Of a stretch of DNA of 55,765 nt, positions 8,653-17,701 are shown one piece after another. Both the position numbers and the translations under genes were made by a program. A model generated the notes under the pieces. It searched no databases and had not been told where the DNA came from. It was given only the letters and a program-made list of their open reading frames with translations. The stretch comes from Ruminococcus sp. (GTDB lineage: Bacteria > Bacillota > Clostridia > Oscillospirales > Ruminococcaceae), in the NCBI RefSeq assembly GCF_024692365.1, contig NZ_JAILMR010000111.1, positions 1 to 55,765 of the forward strand. Direction: 5' to 3'. Every line of letters begins with the position of its first letter. The stretch's first letter is position 1.

Positions 8653-9909
8653 TCAGAACTCTCTGTGGATATCAGCACCCACCGACCCGAGCACACGCTC
8701 GATAAGCTCATAGCCCCTGTCGATGTAGCCCACACCCTCCACCGAGGAAGTACCCTCAGCACCCAATGCGGCAACTGTCAGCGCCGCGCCACCTCGAAGT
8801 TCATGCGCCCTTACATTCGCGCCGCAGAGCTTTTTCACGCCCTGTATCACAGCCGTTCTGCCCGATACTTTTATATCAGCCCCCATGCGAACCAATTCGT
8901 CCACATGGCGGAATCTGCTTTCAAATATATTTTCTACTATCATACTGCTGCCCCGCGCAGTAGTCAATGCAGCCATGACCAAAGCCTGTGCATCCGTCGG
9001 AAAGCCCGGATAAGGCATTGTCCGTATCATTCGCACTGCTTTTAACGGTCTTACACAGCTTATGAATATCCTGTCCTTTGCGCAGTATACAGCGGCACCC
9101 ATCTCTTCAAACACCGCCGTCACTGCCTGAACGTCTTCACATCTGATGCCGATAAGTCCAAGCTCACCACCCGTTGAAGCCGCAGCCGCCATATAAGTCG
9201 CCGCCGCTATCCTGTCGGGCATGACTTCGTACTCGCAGCCGTGAAGCTTCTTCACGCCGCCTATTCGCAGTGTACTGCACCCCGCACCTCTTATGTCAGC
9301 GCCGCAGCGGTTCAGAAAATCCGCAAGGTCTGCTATCTCGGGTTCACGCGCCGCGTTGCGGATAACAGTATCACCCTCGGCACAAGCCGCCGCCAGCATG
9401 ATATTCTCGGTAGCCCCCACGGAAGGGAAAGGCAGGTCGATCACCGCGCCCCGTATCCCTTTGGGACAGGTGCAGCTTATCCTGCCATGCTCCTCGCATA
9501 TCCTGACACCCAGCTGTTTGAGCGCCGCCAGATGCATATCTATCGGTCTGGGACCAAGTTCACAGCCACCCGGATAGCTAAGTTCACATCTGCCCATCTT
9601 ACCCAGCACTGCGCCCAGAAAAACAATGGAACTGCGCATCTCACGCATTAGTTCCTCTGTTATCCTGTACCCATCGGCACCGACAGGGTCGGTCACCGCG
9701 GTATCCTGCCTGAAGCTGCATTTACAGCCCAGTTCATTAAGTATCCTGCAAGCGGCAAAAACGTCCGTCAGCTCGGGACATCGCCTGAGCACCGTTCTGC
9801 CCTCCGCCAGCAGACACCCTGCAAGCAGCGGCAGCGCACTGTTTTTGGCACCCTGTACCCTTATCTCGCCGCACAGCCGTTTTCCGCCATTTATGATAAG
9901 TCTCTGCAT
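8653..9909 (-). CDS. murA: UDP-N-acetylglucosamine 1-carboxyvinyltransferase MurA
   Basis: First committed cytoplasmic step of peptidoglycan synthesis: transfer of enolpyruvate from PEP to UDP-GlcNAc. The 418-residue length is normal. VQGAKNSALPLLAG (18-31) carries the conserved Lys-Asn, and the mobile loop YPGGCELGPRPIDMH holds the catalytic Cys116, the residue alkylated by fosfomycin in this family, so the enzyme should be fosfomycin-sensitive at the target level. PYPGFPTDAQ and the C-terminal ERVLGSVGADI are also typical. An AAGGGG precedes the ATG. It lies between an unknown one-TM protein and ftsQ. Many Firmicutes have two MurA copies; this is the dcw one. Confidence 0.96.
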   Translation of the reverse strand: MQRLIINGGKRLCGEIRVQGAKNSALPLLAGCLLAEGRTVLRRCPELTDVFAACRILNELGCKCSFRQDTAVTDPVGADGYRITEELMREMRSSIVFLGAVLGKMGRCELSYPGGCELGPRPIDMHLAALKQLGVRICEEHGRISCTCPKGIRGAVIDLPFPSVGATENIMLAAACAEGDTVIRNAAREPEIADLADFLNRCGADIRGAGCSTLRIGGVKKLHGCEYEVMPDRIAAATYMAAAASTGGELGLIGIRCEDVQAVTAVFEEMGAAVYCAKDRIFISCVRPLKAVRMIRTMPYPGFPTDAQALVMAALTTARGSSMIVENIFESRFRHVDELVRMGADIKVSGRTAVIQGVKKLCGANVRAHELRGGAALTVAALGAEGTSSVEGVGYIDRGYELIERVLGSVGADIHREF

Positions 9910-9970
9910 AAGCTACGCCCCTTTATTGAAGTATAGCTTATTTTATGCGCGAAACTTGTTTTTTGTTACC

Positions 9971-10918
9971 TCAGTTTACGGGGTCAAGATGAACTGTAAC
10001 AGCATTCGATACGAACAGCACAGCAGGCAGACAAGGAACGTATACGTTCTTTGCTATCATTTTCTTTGCACCTACGGTGGAAAGCACCATGCCTGTAACG
10101 CACTCGTCCAGCTCTTCTTCGGTCATATTTGCAACGTTTATCATGAGCTCGACAGTAACGTCCTTGCCCTGAAAACCTTCGATAACATCGCCTACGACCT
10201 TGCCTTCGCCGTCCTTGGTGGCAGCCCTTTGGGCAGAGGTCACATAGCACACTCTGTCATCGTACTTGTTTGAAACATAGAGTGCCTTATACTGTGGTAT
10301 CGTTACCTGAAAAGGTGACGAATTCTGAACATGCACCGTCATTTCGATAACACGGTAGTTCTCATTCTTCTCCGAGGAAAAAGCTTCCTGATTGTAAACC
10401 GAATAATTTGACAGCGCATAGGTCTTGAACTCGGTCATGCCCATCTTTTCAAAGACATTTCTGTCATGATCAACCTTTGTTTCCTGGCTTGTGCTGTTCA
10501 TCAGCGGCGGCAGGAAAAGCAGAGCGCAGATAAGCAGTACCAGCGCCACAGTTATCCAGATTATTACTTTCTTCCTCTCAACATATGCCGAGCCGACCTT
10601 TACGCCCTGATGAAGCAGGTCGGGAGCTTTTTTGTTCGGGTCTGGCTTTGGTATGAAGCTGTCACTGTCATCAACAGGATTATCACGTCTGGCTCTCATT
10701 CTTTGTTCCGAGCCTTCATACCTGTTATCAGCAGCACCAAAACGGGTCTGTTTAGAATACCTGTTCGCCGAGAATATCTCGTCAGCAGCGGCATTCGTCC
10801 CTGAACCCCTGTAGGCATTATGACTTAGCTTTTCATTAATATTATCGGGGACTTTCAAGCTATCCATCGTAGCACCCGAACCCGAACGCTTTGTCTGTAT
10901 AGTTCTGTCAATTGCCAA
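9971..10918 (-). CDS. Unknown single-pass membrane protein in the dcw cluster
   Basis: I do not recognise a named family. The 315-residue product has about 116 polar, basic, probably disordered cytoplasmic residues (many Asn, Arg, Ser), one membrane segment (about 117-139, IIWITVALVLLICALLFLPP), and a C-terminal extracytoplasmic domain of about 175 residues with beta-like patterning (YRVIEMTVHVQNSSPFQVTI, VTVELMINVANMTEEEL). That domain may resemble the DUF4352/immunoglobulin-like folds seen on surface proteins, but this is a guess. The start is TTG at 10918, 9 nt after AGGA; no ATG in frame is better placed. It lies tightly between murG and murA, so a role in wall synthesis or division is inferred from position only. 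Confidence 0.75.
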   Translation of the reverse strand: MAIDRTIQTKRSGSGATMDSLKVPDNINEKLSHNAYRGSGTNAAADEIFSANRYSKQTRFGAADNRYEGSEQRMRARRDNPVDDSDSFIPKPDPNKKAPDLLHQGVKVGSAYVERKKVIIWITVALVLLICALLFLPPLMNSTSQETKVDHDRNVFEKMGMTEFKTYALSNYSVYNQEAFSSEKNENYRVIEMTVHVQNSSPFQVTIPQYKALYVSNKYDDRVCYVTSAQRAATKDGEGKVVGDVIEGFQGKDVTVELMINVANMTEEELDECVTGMVLSTVGAKKMIAKNVYVPCLPAVLFVSNAVTVHLDPVN

Positions 10919-11000
10919 ATTGTATCATTCCTCACATCATATCCGATTCTATATATCCGGTTCTTAACTTTCAACCATATCTTTATATGAAGATCATCCT

Positions 11001-12131
11001 TTATTTCTTTATAAGAGGTCTCAGGCAGTTCATTATGCGCTCCTTTGTATCCTTGATGTGGAGTGCTGCTGCCTTTTCGGAACATTCTTTCAGCTTTGCG
11101 GGATCATCTAGATAATCTCTCACTGCGCCGACAAACTTTTCTTCTGTAAGATCTTTTTCCTCGATAACTATTCCCGCACCCGCATTCTGGAGTACCATAC
11201 CATTGTGATACTGATGATTCTCCGCTACCCAAGGCGAGGGTATGAGTATCGAACATCTGCCCATCGCTTCTATCTCAGCCAGTGACGCAGCACCGCAGCG
11301 GGTGATTATAAGGTCACAGGCAGCCATAGCCTTGGGCATATCAACATAACTGTCAACTATGCGGTGATCATTGCCTTTCAGCTTGATACCCTGCTTTTCG
11401 CAGTCCGCGATATAATTTTCATAATCCTTGTAGGTACCATAGGAATGTATGTGGTATACTTCCCTGCCCTCACGCTGGTACCATTTAAAGAGTTTCATTA
11501 TATTCTCGTTCAGTACTTTTGAACCAAGGCTTCCACCTGCGGAAAGCACAACCTGTGCGTCCTCGGGAATACCCAGTTTTTTGCGTGCCTCAGCCTTTGT
11601 TAGCCTGCCGAAGCCTCCCCTTACGGGCAGACCCGTTACCACGCATTTTTTAGCGTCGGGGAAATTCTTTCTTGACTCCTCGACCGTCATCATTACAACA
11701 TCGACTTTCTTTGAAAGTATCTTGTTTGTCACGCCCGCGAAAGCGTTCTGTTCATGTATGGCAGTCCTGATGCCCATATTGGCTGCCGCCCTGACAACAG
11801 GTCCGCTGACGTAACCGCCCGTGCCTATAACGAGATCGGGTTTGAATCCCTTGATTATCTCTTTGCATCGGCTTCCCGACTTAGCCAGATACACAGCTGC
11901 ACGGAAGTTTCTTTTGATGTTTTCGGCATTTATCTTTCTCTGAAAACCCTCTATTTTAAGCGGTTCAAATTTGTATCCCGCTTTCGGGACAAGCTTTGCT
12001 TCAAGCTTATCGGGGTTTCCTGCGAAGCATATCTCCGCATCGGGGTAGTTTTCTTTTATTATCTCGGCGATAGCCAGCGCAGGGTTAACATGACCCGCTG
12101 TGCCGCCGCCTGCAAGCAGAACTCTGAGCAT
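11001..12131 (-). CDS. murG: UDP-GlcNAc:lipid I GlcNAc transferase MurG
   Basis: Peripheral inner-membrane GT28 glycosyltransferase that converts lipid I to lipid II. About 376 residues. The N-terminal Gly-rich loop GGGTAGHVNPALAIAE, VIGTGGYVSGPVV, HEQNAFAGVTNKIL and the C-domain nucleotide-binding GGSLGSKVLNE and ITRCGAASLAEI segments are diagnostic. Start: an AGAGG touches the ATG at 12140 but is 10 nt from the ATG at 12131 (MLRVLLAGGG), which also gives the canonical N-terminus. Its place in the cluster is normal, although a small unknown membrane gene separates it from ftsW. Confidence 0.96.
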   Translation of the reverse strand: MLRVLLAGGGTAGHVNPALAIAEIIKENYPDAEICFAGNPDKLEAKLVPKAGYKFEPLKIEGFQRKINAENIKRNFRAAVYLAKSGSRCKEIIKGFKPDLVIGTGGYVSGPVVRAAANMGIRTAIHEQNAFAGVTNKILSKKVDVVMMTVEESRKNFPDAKKCVVTGLPVRGGFGRLTKAEARKKLGIPEDAQVVLSAGGSLGSKVLNENIMKLFKWYQREGREVYHIHSYGTYKDYENYIADCEKQGIKLKGNDHRIVDSYVDMPKAMAACDLIITRCGAASLAEIEAMGRCSILIPSPWVAENHQYHNGMVLQNAGAGIVIEEKDLTEEKFVGAVRDYLDDPAKLKECSEKAAALHIKDTKERIMNCLRPLIKK

Positions 12132-12170
12132 TACGCACATACCTCTTTTATAATTAAATTAATAATATAT

Positions 12171-12392
12171 TCATATAAATACTACCAGGACGATACCCGC
12201 CCCAAGCAACACGATACCGATTACAAACTCGGCACGCCCAACTTTTTCAGCGTAGTCCTTGTCTTTTCTCCCCGACTTCTGTGCGGCTGAAAAGCCGTTT
12301 ATCAAGAAGTATTTCTTAAAGAATAAGATGAGTCCGCCGAAAGCTGTGAATGCTGTCCCGAGTATCAGAAATATCAGCTTCAATGCAAGCAC
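12171..12392 (-). CDS. Small two-TM membrane protein of unknown function
   Basis: A 73-residue protein from a GTG start at 12392: AAAGGGAG lies 8 nt before this codon but abuts the alternative GTG at 12401. Two hydrophobic segments (LALKLIFLILGTAFTAFGGL and FVIGIVLLGAGIVLVVFI) flank a short basic loop (FSAAQKSGRKDKDYAEKVGR). The architecture is like that of DUF3784-type small membrane proteins, though the match is weak by eye. It sits between the hairpin after ftsW and murG, 39 nt before murG, so it is probably co-transcribed with murG. Function unknown; either a division/wall accessory or a neutral passenger. Confidence 0.7.
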   Translation of the reverse strand: MLALKLIFLILGTAFTAFGGLILFFKKYFLINGFSAAQKSGRKDKDYAEKVGRAEFVIGIVLLGAGIVLVVFI

Positions 12393-12503
12393 TGCTGTCA
12401 CTCCCTTTCGGTATCAAAGCAGACTTCTTATCATTTCTATTGTACTAAATTATTATGAACAAAGCAACACTTTTCAGTTAACAGTTAACCAAAACACAAA
12501 ACT

Positions 12504-12530
12504 GCGCCGCGGCTATCTTGCCGAAGGCGC
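12504..12530 (-). terminator. Hairpin after ftsW inside the dcw cluster
   Basis: GCGCC (12504-12508) and an inner CGGC pair with GCCG and GGCGC (12526-12530). On the minus strand it is preceded by an A-run and followed by GTTTTGTGTTTT. It lies 10 nt below the ftsW stop and could end or attenuate the upstream half of the cluster. The opposite strand has an even better T-run, but no plus-strand gene is present. Confidence 0.65.
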
Positions 12531-12540
12531 TGTTTTTTTA

Positions 12541-13773
12541 TCATTTTTTGATGTGTCCCTGTCTAGATATACTCAGCAGTATACCCATTTCCGCCAACTG
12601 GATTATCAGCGCCGTACCGCCGTAACTGAAGAACGGCAAAGATATACCCGTGTTCGGGAAAGAGTTTGAAGCAACCATGATATTCAGGAAAGCCTGCAAG
12701 CCTATCTGTATAGTGATGCCCGCAGCCACCAGCATACCGAATCTGTCCTTGGCATTTGCGGCTATGTAGAATCCTCTCAGCACGAAGATAACGAACAGCA
12801 CCACTACTACCAGTGCGCCGACGAATCCAAGTTCTTCGCAGATAATAGCGAAAACGAAGTCGTTCTGTGCTTCGGGCAGGTACAGGAATTTCTGTCTTGA
12901 TTCACCGAATCCCAGTCCGAACCAGCCACCCGAACCGATAGCTACCAGTGAGTTATAGGTCTGCCATGTATTGTTCTGTATATCAGCCTCAGGATTTCGC
13001 CAACCGTCGATTCTTTCCTGTATGTAGGAGAATTTACCTGCCATCAGAATTATTGCAAGAGCCAGCACAGCCACTGCCGCCAGTACGCCTATGAACTTCC
13101 AGAAAGTTTTTGCAGGCATACCGCTTACGAACATCATGCTGACACCGATAACGCCTATTATTAGCACCGCGGACAGATGTCTCTGGAGACCAAGCACGAT
13201 TACCGTTATGCCCATTATCACAGTGAAAGGTATAACGCAGTATTTCCAGTTATCGAATTTAGGGAAGTTGACAGCCATTATGTAGGCGAATATTATTATA
13301 AACGCTACTTTCAGAAGTTCCGACGGCTGGAACTGCACAAATCCCAGATTTATCCATCGGCTGGCATCCGCCGTTGACGAACCGAAGAACGCCGCGTACA
13401 GACACATGGCGTACATCACGCCAAAAAACAAGTAGCACACTGCCGTATTCTGGAAGAAATGATAATCAAGCACAGATACCACCAGCATACCCACAAGACC
13501 GATACCTGCGAATGTAAGCTGTTTTTTAGCGTAGAAATATCCGTCGCCCATATCGTTTATGCCCCAGGCATAGGAAGCCGAGAACATCATCAGCACGCCG
13601 AATCCCAGAAGTACCAGTATCAGCAGCAGAAAAGGGATATCCACACCCTTGTTTATTGATTTGAAATTGAAGTTAAGCTTTTTTCTCGCCTGCGCCACAG
13701 GTTGCCGGGCTATCAGGTGATTATTCAGTGTAAGACCGCCGTCACGTTCGCGGTGAATGCCTTTATCAGCCAT
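12541..13773 (-). CDS. ftsW: SEDS glycosyltransferase FtsW
   Basis: Polytopic SEDS-family peptidoglycan polymerase working with the class B PBP at the septum. 410 residues from the ATG at 13773, 9 nt after GGAGG; the 11 extra in-frame codons upstream lack a binding site. An unusual cytoplasmic extension of about 45 mostly polar residues precedes the first membrane segment. Family hallmarks: FSASYAWG, ASRWINLGFVQFQPSELLK, SLVAIGSGGWFGLGFGES, PEAQNDFVFAIICEELGF and SFPNTGISLPFFSYGGT, with the Asp of the essential AQNDF-type motif present. It follows the MraY-family gene directly, where murD would normally intervene. Confidence 0.96.
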   Translation of the reverse strand: MADKGIHRERDGGLTLNNHLIARQPVAQARKKLNFNFKSINKGVDIPFLLLILVLLGFGVLMMFSASYAWGINDMGDGYFYAKKQLTFAGIGLVGMLVVSVLDYHFFQNTAVCYLFFGVMYAMCLYAAFFGSSTADASRWINLGFVQFQPSELLKVAFIIIFAYIMAVNFPKFDNWKYCVIPFTVIMGITVIVLGLQRHLSAVLIIGVIGVSMMFVSGMPAKTFWKFIGVLAAVAVLALAIILMAGKFSYIQERIDGWRNPEADIQNNTWQTYNSLVAIGSGGWFGLGFGESRQKFLYLPEAQNDFVFAIICEELGFVGALVVVVLFVIFVLRGFYIAANAKDRFGMLVAAGITIQIGLQAFLNIMVASNSFPNTGISLPFFSYGGTALIIQLAEMGILLSISRQGHIKK

Positions 13774-13808
13774 TAATGCTGTACCTCCGCTCACTAACTT
13801 TTGCAAGG

Positions 13809-14825
13809 CTAATGTATCACAAGCCTTGATTCATATATACTGTAAGCCGCCGCACCAACACAGAACACTGCCTGTGCCGCCAAATACACTGCGGTTATGC
13901 GGTACTCGCTCCACCCGATATTGCGTAAATGCTCGTGAAGCGTTGCACCCTTGAACAGCAGCTTTTTATTTCTTTTGAATACCGCCCGCTGCAATAAATG
14001 CGAAGCGAGCTCGATGAAAGGCACTGCCATCGCAAGCAGCACCGCTCCGTGCAGCCCCGAAAGCATCAGTATGCCGCACATCATACTTCCCAGATACAGT
14101 CCGCCCGACTGCCCTAGGAACAGTTTCGAGGGCTTTGCCCCCCATATCAGATACCCCGCACAGCTTCCCGCCGCACAGAGGCATATCACTCTGACTGTCT
14201 CGCGGCTGCCATCTCCGAAAGCCGCAAAAAGTCCCAGAAAGCTCACAAACATCGTCATCGGACAAAGTCCGTCCACGCCTGTTTCGTGTATACCTTTCTG
14301 GCAATCACATATCTCCGCCGCCGTGATGATGATCGTCATCAGCAGCGTATTCAGCGGTATGTAAGCCCACCCGAGGTCAACATACCCCCATCTGAAAGGC
14401 AGGAGCACCAGCTTACAGCTGTACCCGAAAAGCCCCATCAGCGCGGTATAGCCGCCGCAAAGCAGCAGCTTTATCGTCACCCTGTATCTGCTTTTCATGC
14501 CTATACCGCCGCGTACATCGCGGTCGTAGTCTTCCATAAGTCCCACAGCGGTCAGTATCGCGGCGAATATCGCAGTGAAAGCTGCTGCCCTTATCTCATC
14601 GGCAGTAAAACCATCTGCAGCAGCTGCCGCAAAGCAGGCTGTCACAAATGTCAGCAGCATCAGCGCTCCGCCGCCACGGGGCTCGGAGCCGTCCTGCGCG
14701 AAACGATCACCGATATAGATCTCAAATTTTCCCGTTTTCATCTTTCTGAACACGGGAATGAACAGCCGCCCCGCAAGCCCGCCTATAACAAGCTGCAAGG
14801 CGAATATTATAAAGATAAGCTTCAC
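13809..14825 (-). CDS. MraY/GT4-family membrane protein with altered active site
   Basis: Polyprenyl-phosphate phospho-sugar transferase fold, 338 residues, about ten membrane segments, sitting where mraY belongs (after murF, overlapping it by GTGA, and before ftsW). Shared features with MraY: QDGSEPRGGGALML (substrate loop), GWSEYRI near the C-terminus, a DG-L element. Key residues differ: the DD pair is E98-D99, the NLTDGLDGL block reads IHETGVDGL (T182 for Asp), the essential Asp of MGDTGS is Q239 (LGQSGG), and the HHH of PIHHHFE is H297-E298-H299. In E. coli D115, D116 and D267 are required. Either this enzyme uses a modified mechanism, has lost transferase activity, or acts on another substrate. 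Start GTG 14825. Confidence 0.8.
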   Translation of the reverse strand: MKLIFIIFALQLVIGGLAGRLFIPVFRKMKTGKFEIYIGDRFAQDGSEPRGGGALMLLTFVTACFAAAAADGFTADEIRAAAFTAIFAAILTAVGLMEDYDRDVRGGIGMKSRYRVTIKLLLCGGYTALMGLFGYSCKLVLLPFRWGYVDLGWAYIPLNTLLMTIIITAAEICDCQKGIHETGVDGLCPMTMFVSFLGLFAAFGDGSRETVRVICLCAAGSCAGYLIWGAKPSKLFLGQSGGLYLGSMMCGILMLSGLHGAVLLAMAVPFIELASHLLQRAVFKRNKKLLFKGATLHEHLRNIGWSEYRITAVYLAAQAVFCVGAAAYSIYESRLVIH

Positions 14826-16186
14826 GCCTGTTTTATCGCCTCGTATACTTCTTCAAGCTTCATGCCGCGGCTGCCCTTGAACAGCACAGCATCGCCATCT
14901 TTGAGTTCAGCTTTCAGATACTCCACAAGCTCCTCGTGTGTCTCGAAATGCTTTGTATTCTCGCGGTCGAAGCCCTTATCGCAGGCCCCCTCGATATAGT
15001 ATGCCGAATTCTTGCCGAAGCAGAGAAGCACATCAGTCTTTGATGCCTTGACATACTCACCCACAGTGCGGTGGTATCTCGCTGCGCCCTTGCCCAGTTC
15101 AAGCATATCGCCCAGAACTGCGAAACGTCTGCCGCGGACTGATATCTGGCTCAGTACCGAAAGGCTTGCTTTCATGGAATCAGGAGCTGCGTTGTAGCAG
15201 TCCAGTACGAAAGTCATGCCGTTCTCGCTGATGATGTTCTGTCTCATGCCCTCGGGCTTGAAATCAGCAAGACCTGCAATGATATCCTCATTCTCCATGC
15301 CTGCCGCTGCGCCCGCACAGAATGCAGCCAGCGCATTCTTCACGTTATGCTCGCCCAGACAATTTATCCTTGCATTGAGCTTTTCTCTATTATAATGTAT
15401 GGTGAAGCTTATTCCCTTGCTGTCAGCAGCGATATCGGAAGCATAAACATCGCAGTCCTTTTTGGATACAGAGTAATACCATACTTTTCTGCCGCCGTAG
15501 ATCTCAGCCTTTGCGAGAAGTCTGTCATCACGGCAGAGTATCAGCGGAGCATCAGCAGAAGCGCCATCGAGTATCTCCATCTTGGCTTTGAGTATGCCAT
15601 CCTGGGAACCGAGATTCTCGATATGAGAAACACCGATATTCGTAATAACGCAGATAGTGGGCTTGCAGCTTGTGGACATTCTCGATATCTCGCCCTTGTG
15701 ATTCATGCCCATCTCGATAACTGCCGCCTGATGTGAATTGTCAAGCTCCAGCAGAGTTTTAGGCATACCAACCTCATTATTGTGGTTGGCTTCCGTTTTA
15801 AGGGTCTTGAATTTGTGAGAAAGCACACTGTATATCATTTCCTTGGTGGTGGTCTTTCCCACGCTGCCTGTTATGCCCACCAGCGGAATATCGAATTTAC
15901 TGCGGTAATAGGATGCCGCATCAAGCAGTGCCTGCGCGGTAGAATCCACGATAAGGCATCTTGCGCCTTCTATTGGTCTTTCCGTCACCACTGCAATAGC
16001 ACCGAGCTCCATAGCCTTTGCCGCAAAATCGTGTCCGTCGAAGTTAGCACCTTTCAGCGCTATGAACAGCGAACCCTCGGTTATAGTTCTTGTATCGGTA
16101 GAGATATCCTTTACCTCCACATTGGCAGGGAATCCGTAGCTTCCTCTTACCGCCTCTATTATTTCTGAAAGCATTAATTTTTCCAT
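14822..16186 (-). CDS. murF: UDP-MurNAc-tripeptide--D-Ala-D-Ala ligase MurF
   Basis: Cytoplasmic ATP-dependent ligase that completes UDP-MurNAc-pentapeptide. 454 residues, usual size. The Mur ligase P-loop is GITGSVGKTTTKEMI (about 103-117). The N-terminal domain holds STDTRTITEGSLFIALKG and FDGHDF, the central domain EANHNNEVGMPKTLLEL and EMGMNHKGEI, and the C-domain DCYNAAPDSMKASLSVL and GDMLELG. The NHNNEVG sequence is typical of MurF rather than other Mur ligases. It follows murE by 44 nt and overlaps the MraY-family gene by 4 nt, so the three are co-transcribed and MurF is coupled to the next gene. Confidence 0.96.
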   Translation of the reverse strand: MEKLMLSEIIEAVRGSYGFPANVEVKDISTDTRTITEGSLFIALKGANFDGHDFAAKAMELGAIAVVTERPIEGARCLIVDSTAQALLDAASYYRSKFDIPLVGITGSVGKTTTKEMIYSVLSHKFKTLKTEANHNNEVGMPKTLLELDNSHQAAVIEMGMNHKGEISRMSTSCKPTICVITNIGVSHIENLGSQDGILKAKMEILDGASADAPLILCRDDRLLAKAEIYGGRKVWYYSVSKKDCDVYASDIAADSKGISFTIHYNREKLNARINCLGEHNVKNALAAFCAGAAAGMENEDIIAGLADFKPEGMRQNIISENGMTFVLDCYNAAPDSMKASLSVLSQISVRGRRFAVLGDMLELGKGAARYHRTVGEYVKASKTDVLLCFGKNSAYYIEGACDKGFDRENTKHFETHEELVEYLKAELKDGDAVLFKGSRGMKLEEVYEAIKQA

Positions 16187-16230
16187 TGCTTTACCACCTT
16201 ATCTTACCCATTATGGTGTCGGGTCAATTA

Positions 16231-17664
16231 TCAAAGTTCCTTCAGCGCCTCAGCTACTACTTCACGTTCATCGAAGTGTATCTTAACGCCGCCCGCCAGT
16301 ATCTGGTAATCCTCGTGACCTTTTCCTGCCAGCACGATGATATCGTCTTTCTCGGCGTTCTTAATCGCCCAGTGGATAGCCTCGCGTCTGTCAGTCATGC
16401 GGACATAGGGAGTATCCTTGCCCTCAAGACCCTTGAGAACGTCGTTTATGATATCATCAGGATCTTCATCTCTGGGGTTATCCGATGTAACTATCAGAAA
16501 ATCAGCGTGTTCAGCCGCAGCTGCTGCCATGGGCGCACGCTTTGTGCGGTCGCGGTTTCCGCCGCAGCCGAATAGGCACTTCACCTTGCCCTTAGCGCTC
16601 TCCTTTATAGCCGAAAGCACGTTTATCAGCGCATCGGGAGTGTGAGCGTAATCGCAGATAACAGTGAAATCCCTGCCTGTGGGGATTATCTCCGCTCTGC
16701 CGCGAACACCCTGTATATTCTCGAATCCTGCGATTGTACTGCAGGGAGTGTATCCAAGTTCTTCCATGCAGGCGATAACTGCCAGCGAGTTGGAAACATT
16801 GAAAAGTCCGGGCATATTGAAGCTTACGTTCTTCTTCACCTTGCCGTCGCTGAATACATACTTCACACCGTCGGTACCAAGCATGATATCCTCAGCACGG
16901 TAGTCAGCTTTCTTGCTGACAGAGTACGTTTTGAAAGGACAAGGTATCTCCTTTGTATACCTTTCGCCGTACCTGTCATCGATATTTATTATCGCTGTAT
17001 CGCATATATCGAACAGCATCTTCTTCGCCTGATAGTAGTTCTCCATGGTGCCGTGTACATCAAGGTGATCCTGAGTAAGGTTAGTGAATACGCCCACCCT
17101 GAAATGACAGCCCTGAACTCGCTTCTGTTCAAGTCCCTGTGAGGATACTTCCATCACAGTGTACTTGCACCCAGCATCAGCCATTTTTCTGAACAGTTCA
17201 AACAGATCATAGGGCTCGGGAGTCGTTCTTGCAGTAGGTATTATCTCGTCACCTATCTCATTCTGACAAGTACCTATCAGACCCACCTTGCAGCCAAAAC
17301 CGCTGAGGACTTTCTTTATCACCGTGGTGATAGTAGTCTTTCCGTTAGTGCCTGTAACGCCGATGAGTTCAAGTTCTCTTTCTGGGTGACCGAACCATGC
17401 TGCGCACAGCATGGGGAAAGCCGCTCTTGTGTCTTCCACGATAATCTGTCTGTCAAGACCAAGGTCTCTTTCGCAGACAACCGCCGCACAGCCCTTTTCA
17501 AGCATCTGCGCTGCTGCATCATGTCCGTCAAAGGTCTTGCCCTTTATGCAGACGAATATGCTTCCCTCGGTGACTTCCGCTCTTGTATCGGAAGTCAGCC
17601 CTGTTATTTCCATATCGGGCAGAGAAGTTTCTGCCACTTCATTTATCAGTTCATATAATCTCAT
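16231..17664 (-). CDS. murE: UDP-MurNAc-dipeptide--meso-DAP ligase MurE
   Basis: Cytoplasmic ligase adding the third stem-peptide residue. 477 residues. The P-loop is GVTGTNGKTTITTVI, the carbamylated-Lys region precedes YSVSKKADYR, and VCDYAHTPDALINVL-type sequence (ICDYAHTPD) is present. The substrate-selecting motif reads DNPRDEDP, the DNPR form that marks meso-diaminopimelate rather than L-lysine, so this organism should have DAP-type peptidoglycan. Start ATG at 17664, 37 nt after the PBP gene. The order PBP-murE-murF matches the classical dcw cluster. Confidence 0.96.
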   Translation of the reverse strand: MRLYELINEVAETSLPDMEITGLTSDTRAEVTEGSIFVCIKGKTFDGHDAAAQMLEKGCAAVVCERDLGLDRQIIVEDTRAAFPMLCAAWFGHPERELELIGVTGTNGKTTITTVIKKVLSGFGCKVGLIGTCQNEIGDEIIPTARTTPEPYDLFELFRKMADAGCKYTVMEVSSQGLEQKRVQGCHFRVGVFTNLTQDHLDVHGTMENYYQAKKMLFDICDTAIINIDDRYGERYTKEIPCPFKTYSVSKKADYRAEDIMLGTDGVKYVFSDGKVKKNVSFNMPGLFNVSNSLAVIACMEELGYTPCSTIAGFENIQGVRGRAEIIPTGRDFTVICDYAHTPDALINVLSAIKESAKGKVKCLFGCGGNRDRTKRAPMAAAAAEHADFLIVTSDNPRDEDPDDIINDVLKGLEGKDTPYVRMTDRREAIHWAIKNAEKDDIIVLAGKGHEDYQILAGGVKIHFDEREVVAEALKEL

Positions 17665-17701
17665 TCAAGTTCATTCCCTTAATAGTTTTTTACATTCAGC
17701 T

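Noticed and set aside
12259..12669. Plus-strand open frames in the dcw region, such as 12259-12669
   Set aside because: They lie opposite well-supported conserved genes and lack ribosome sites.
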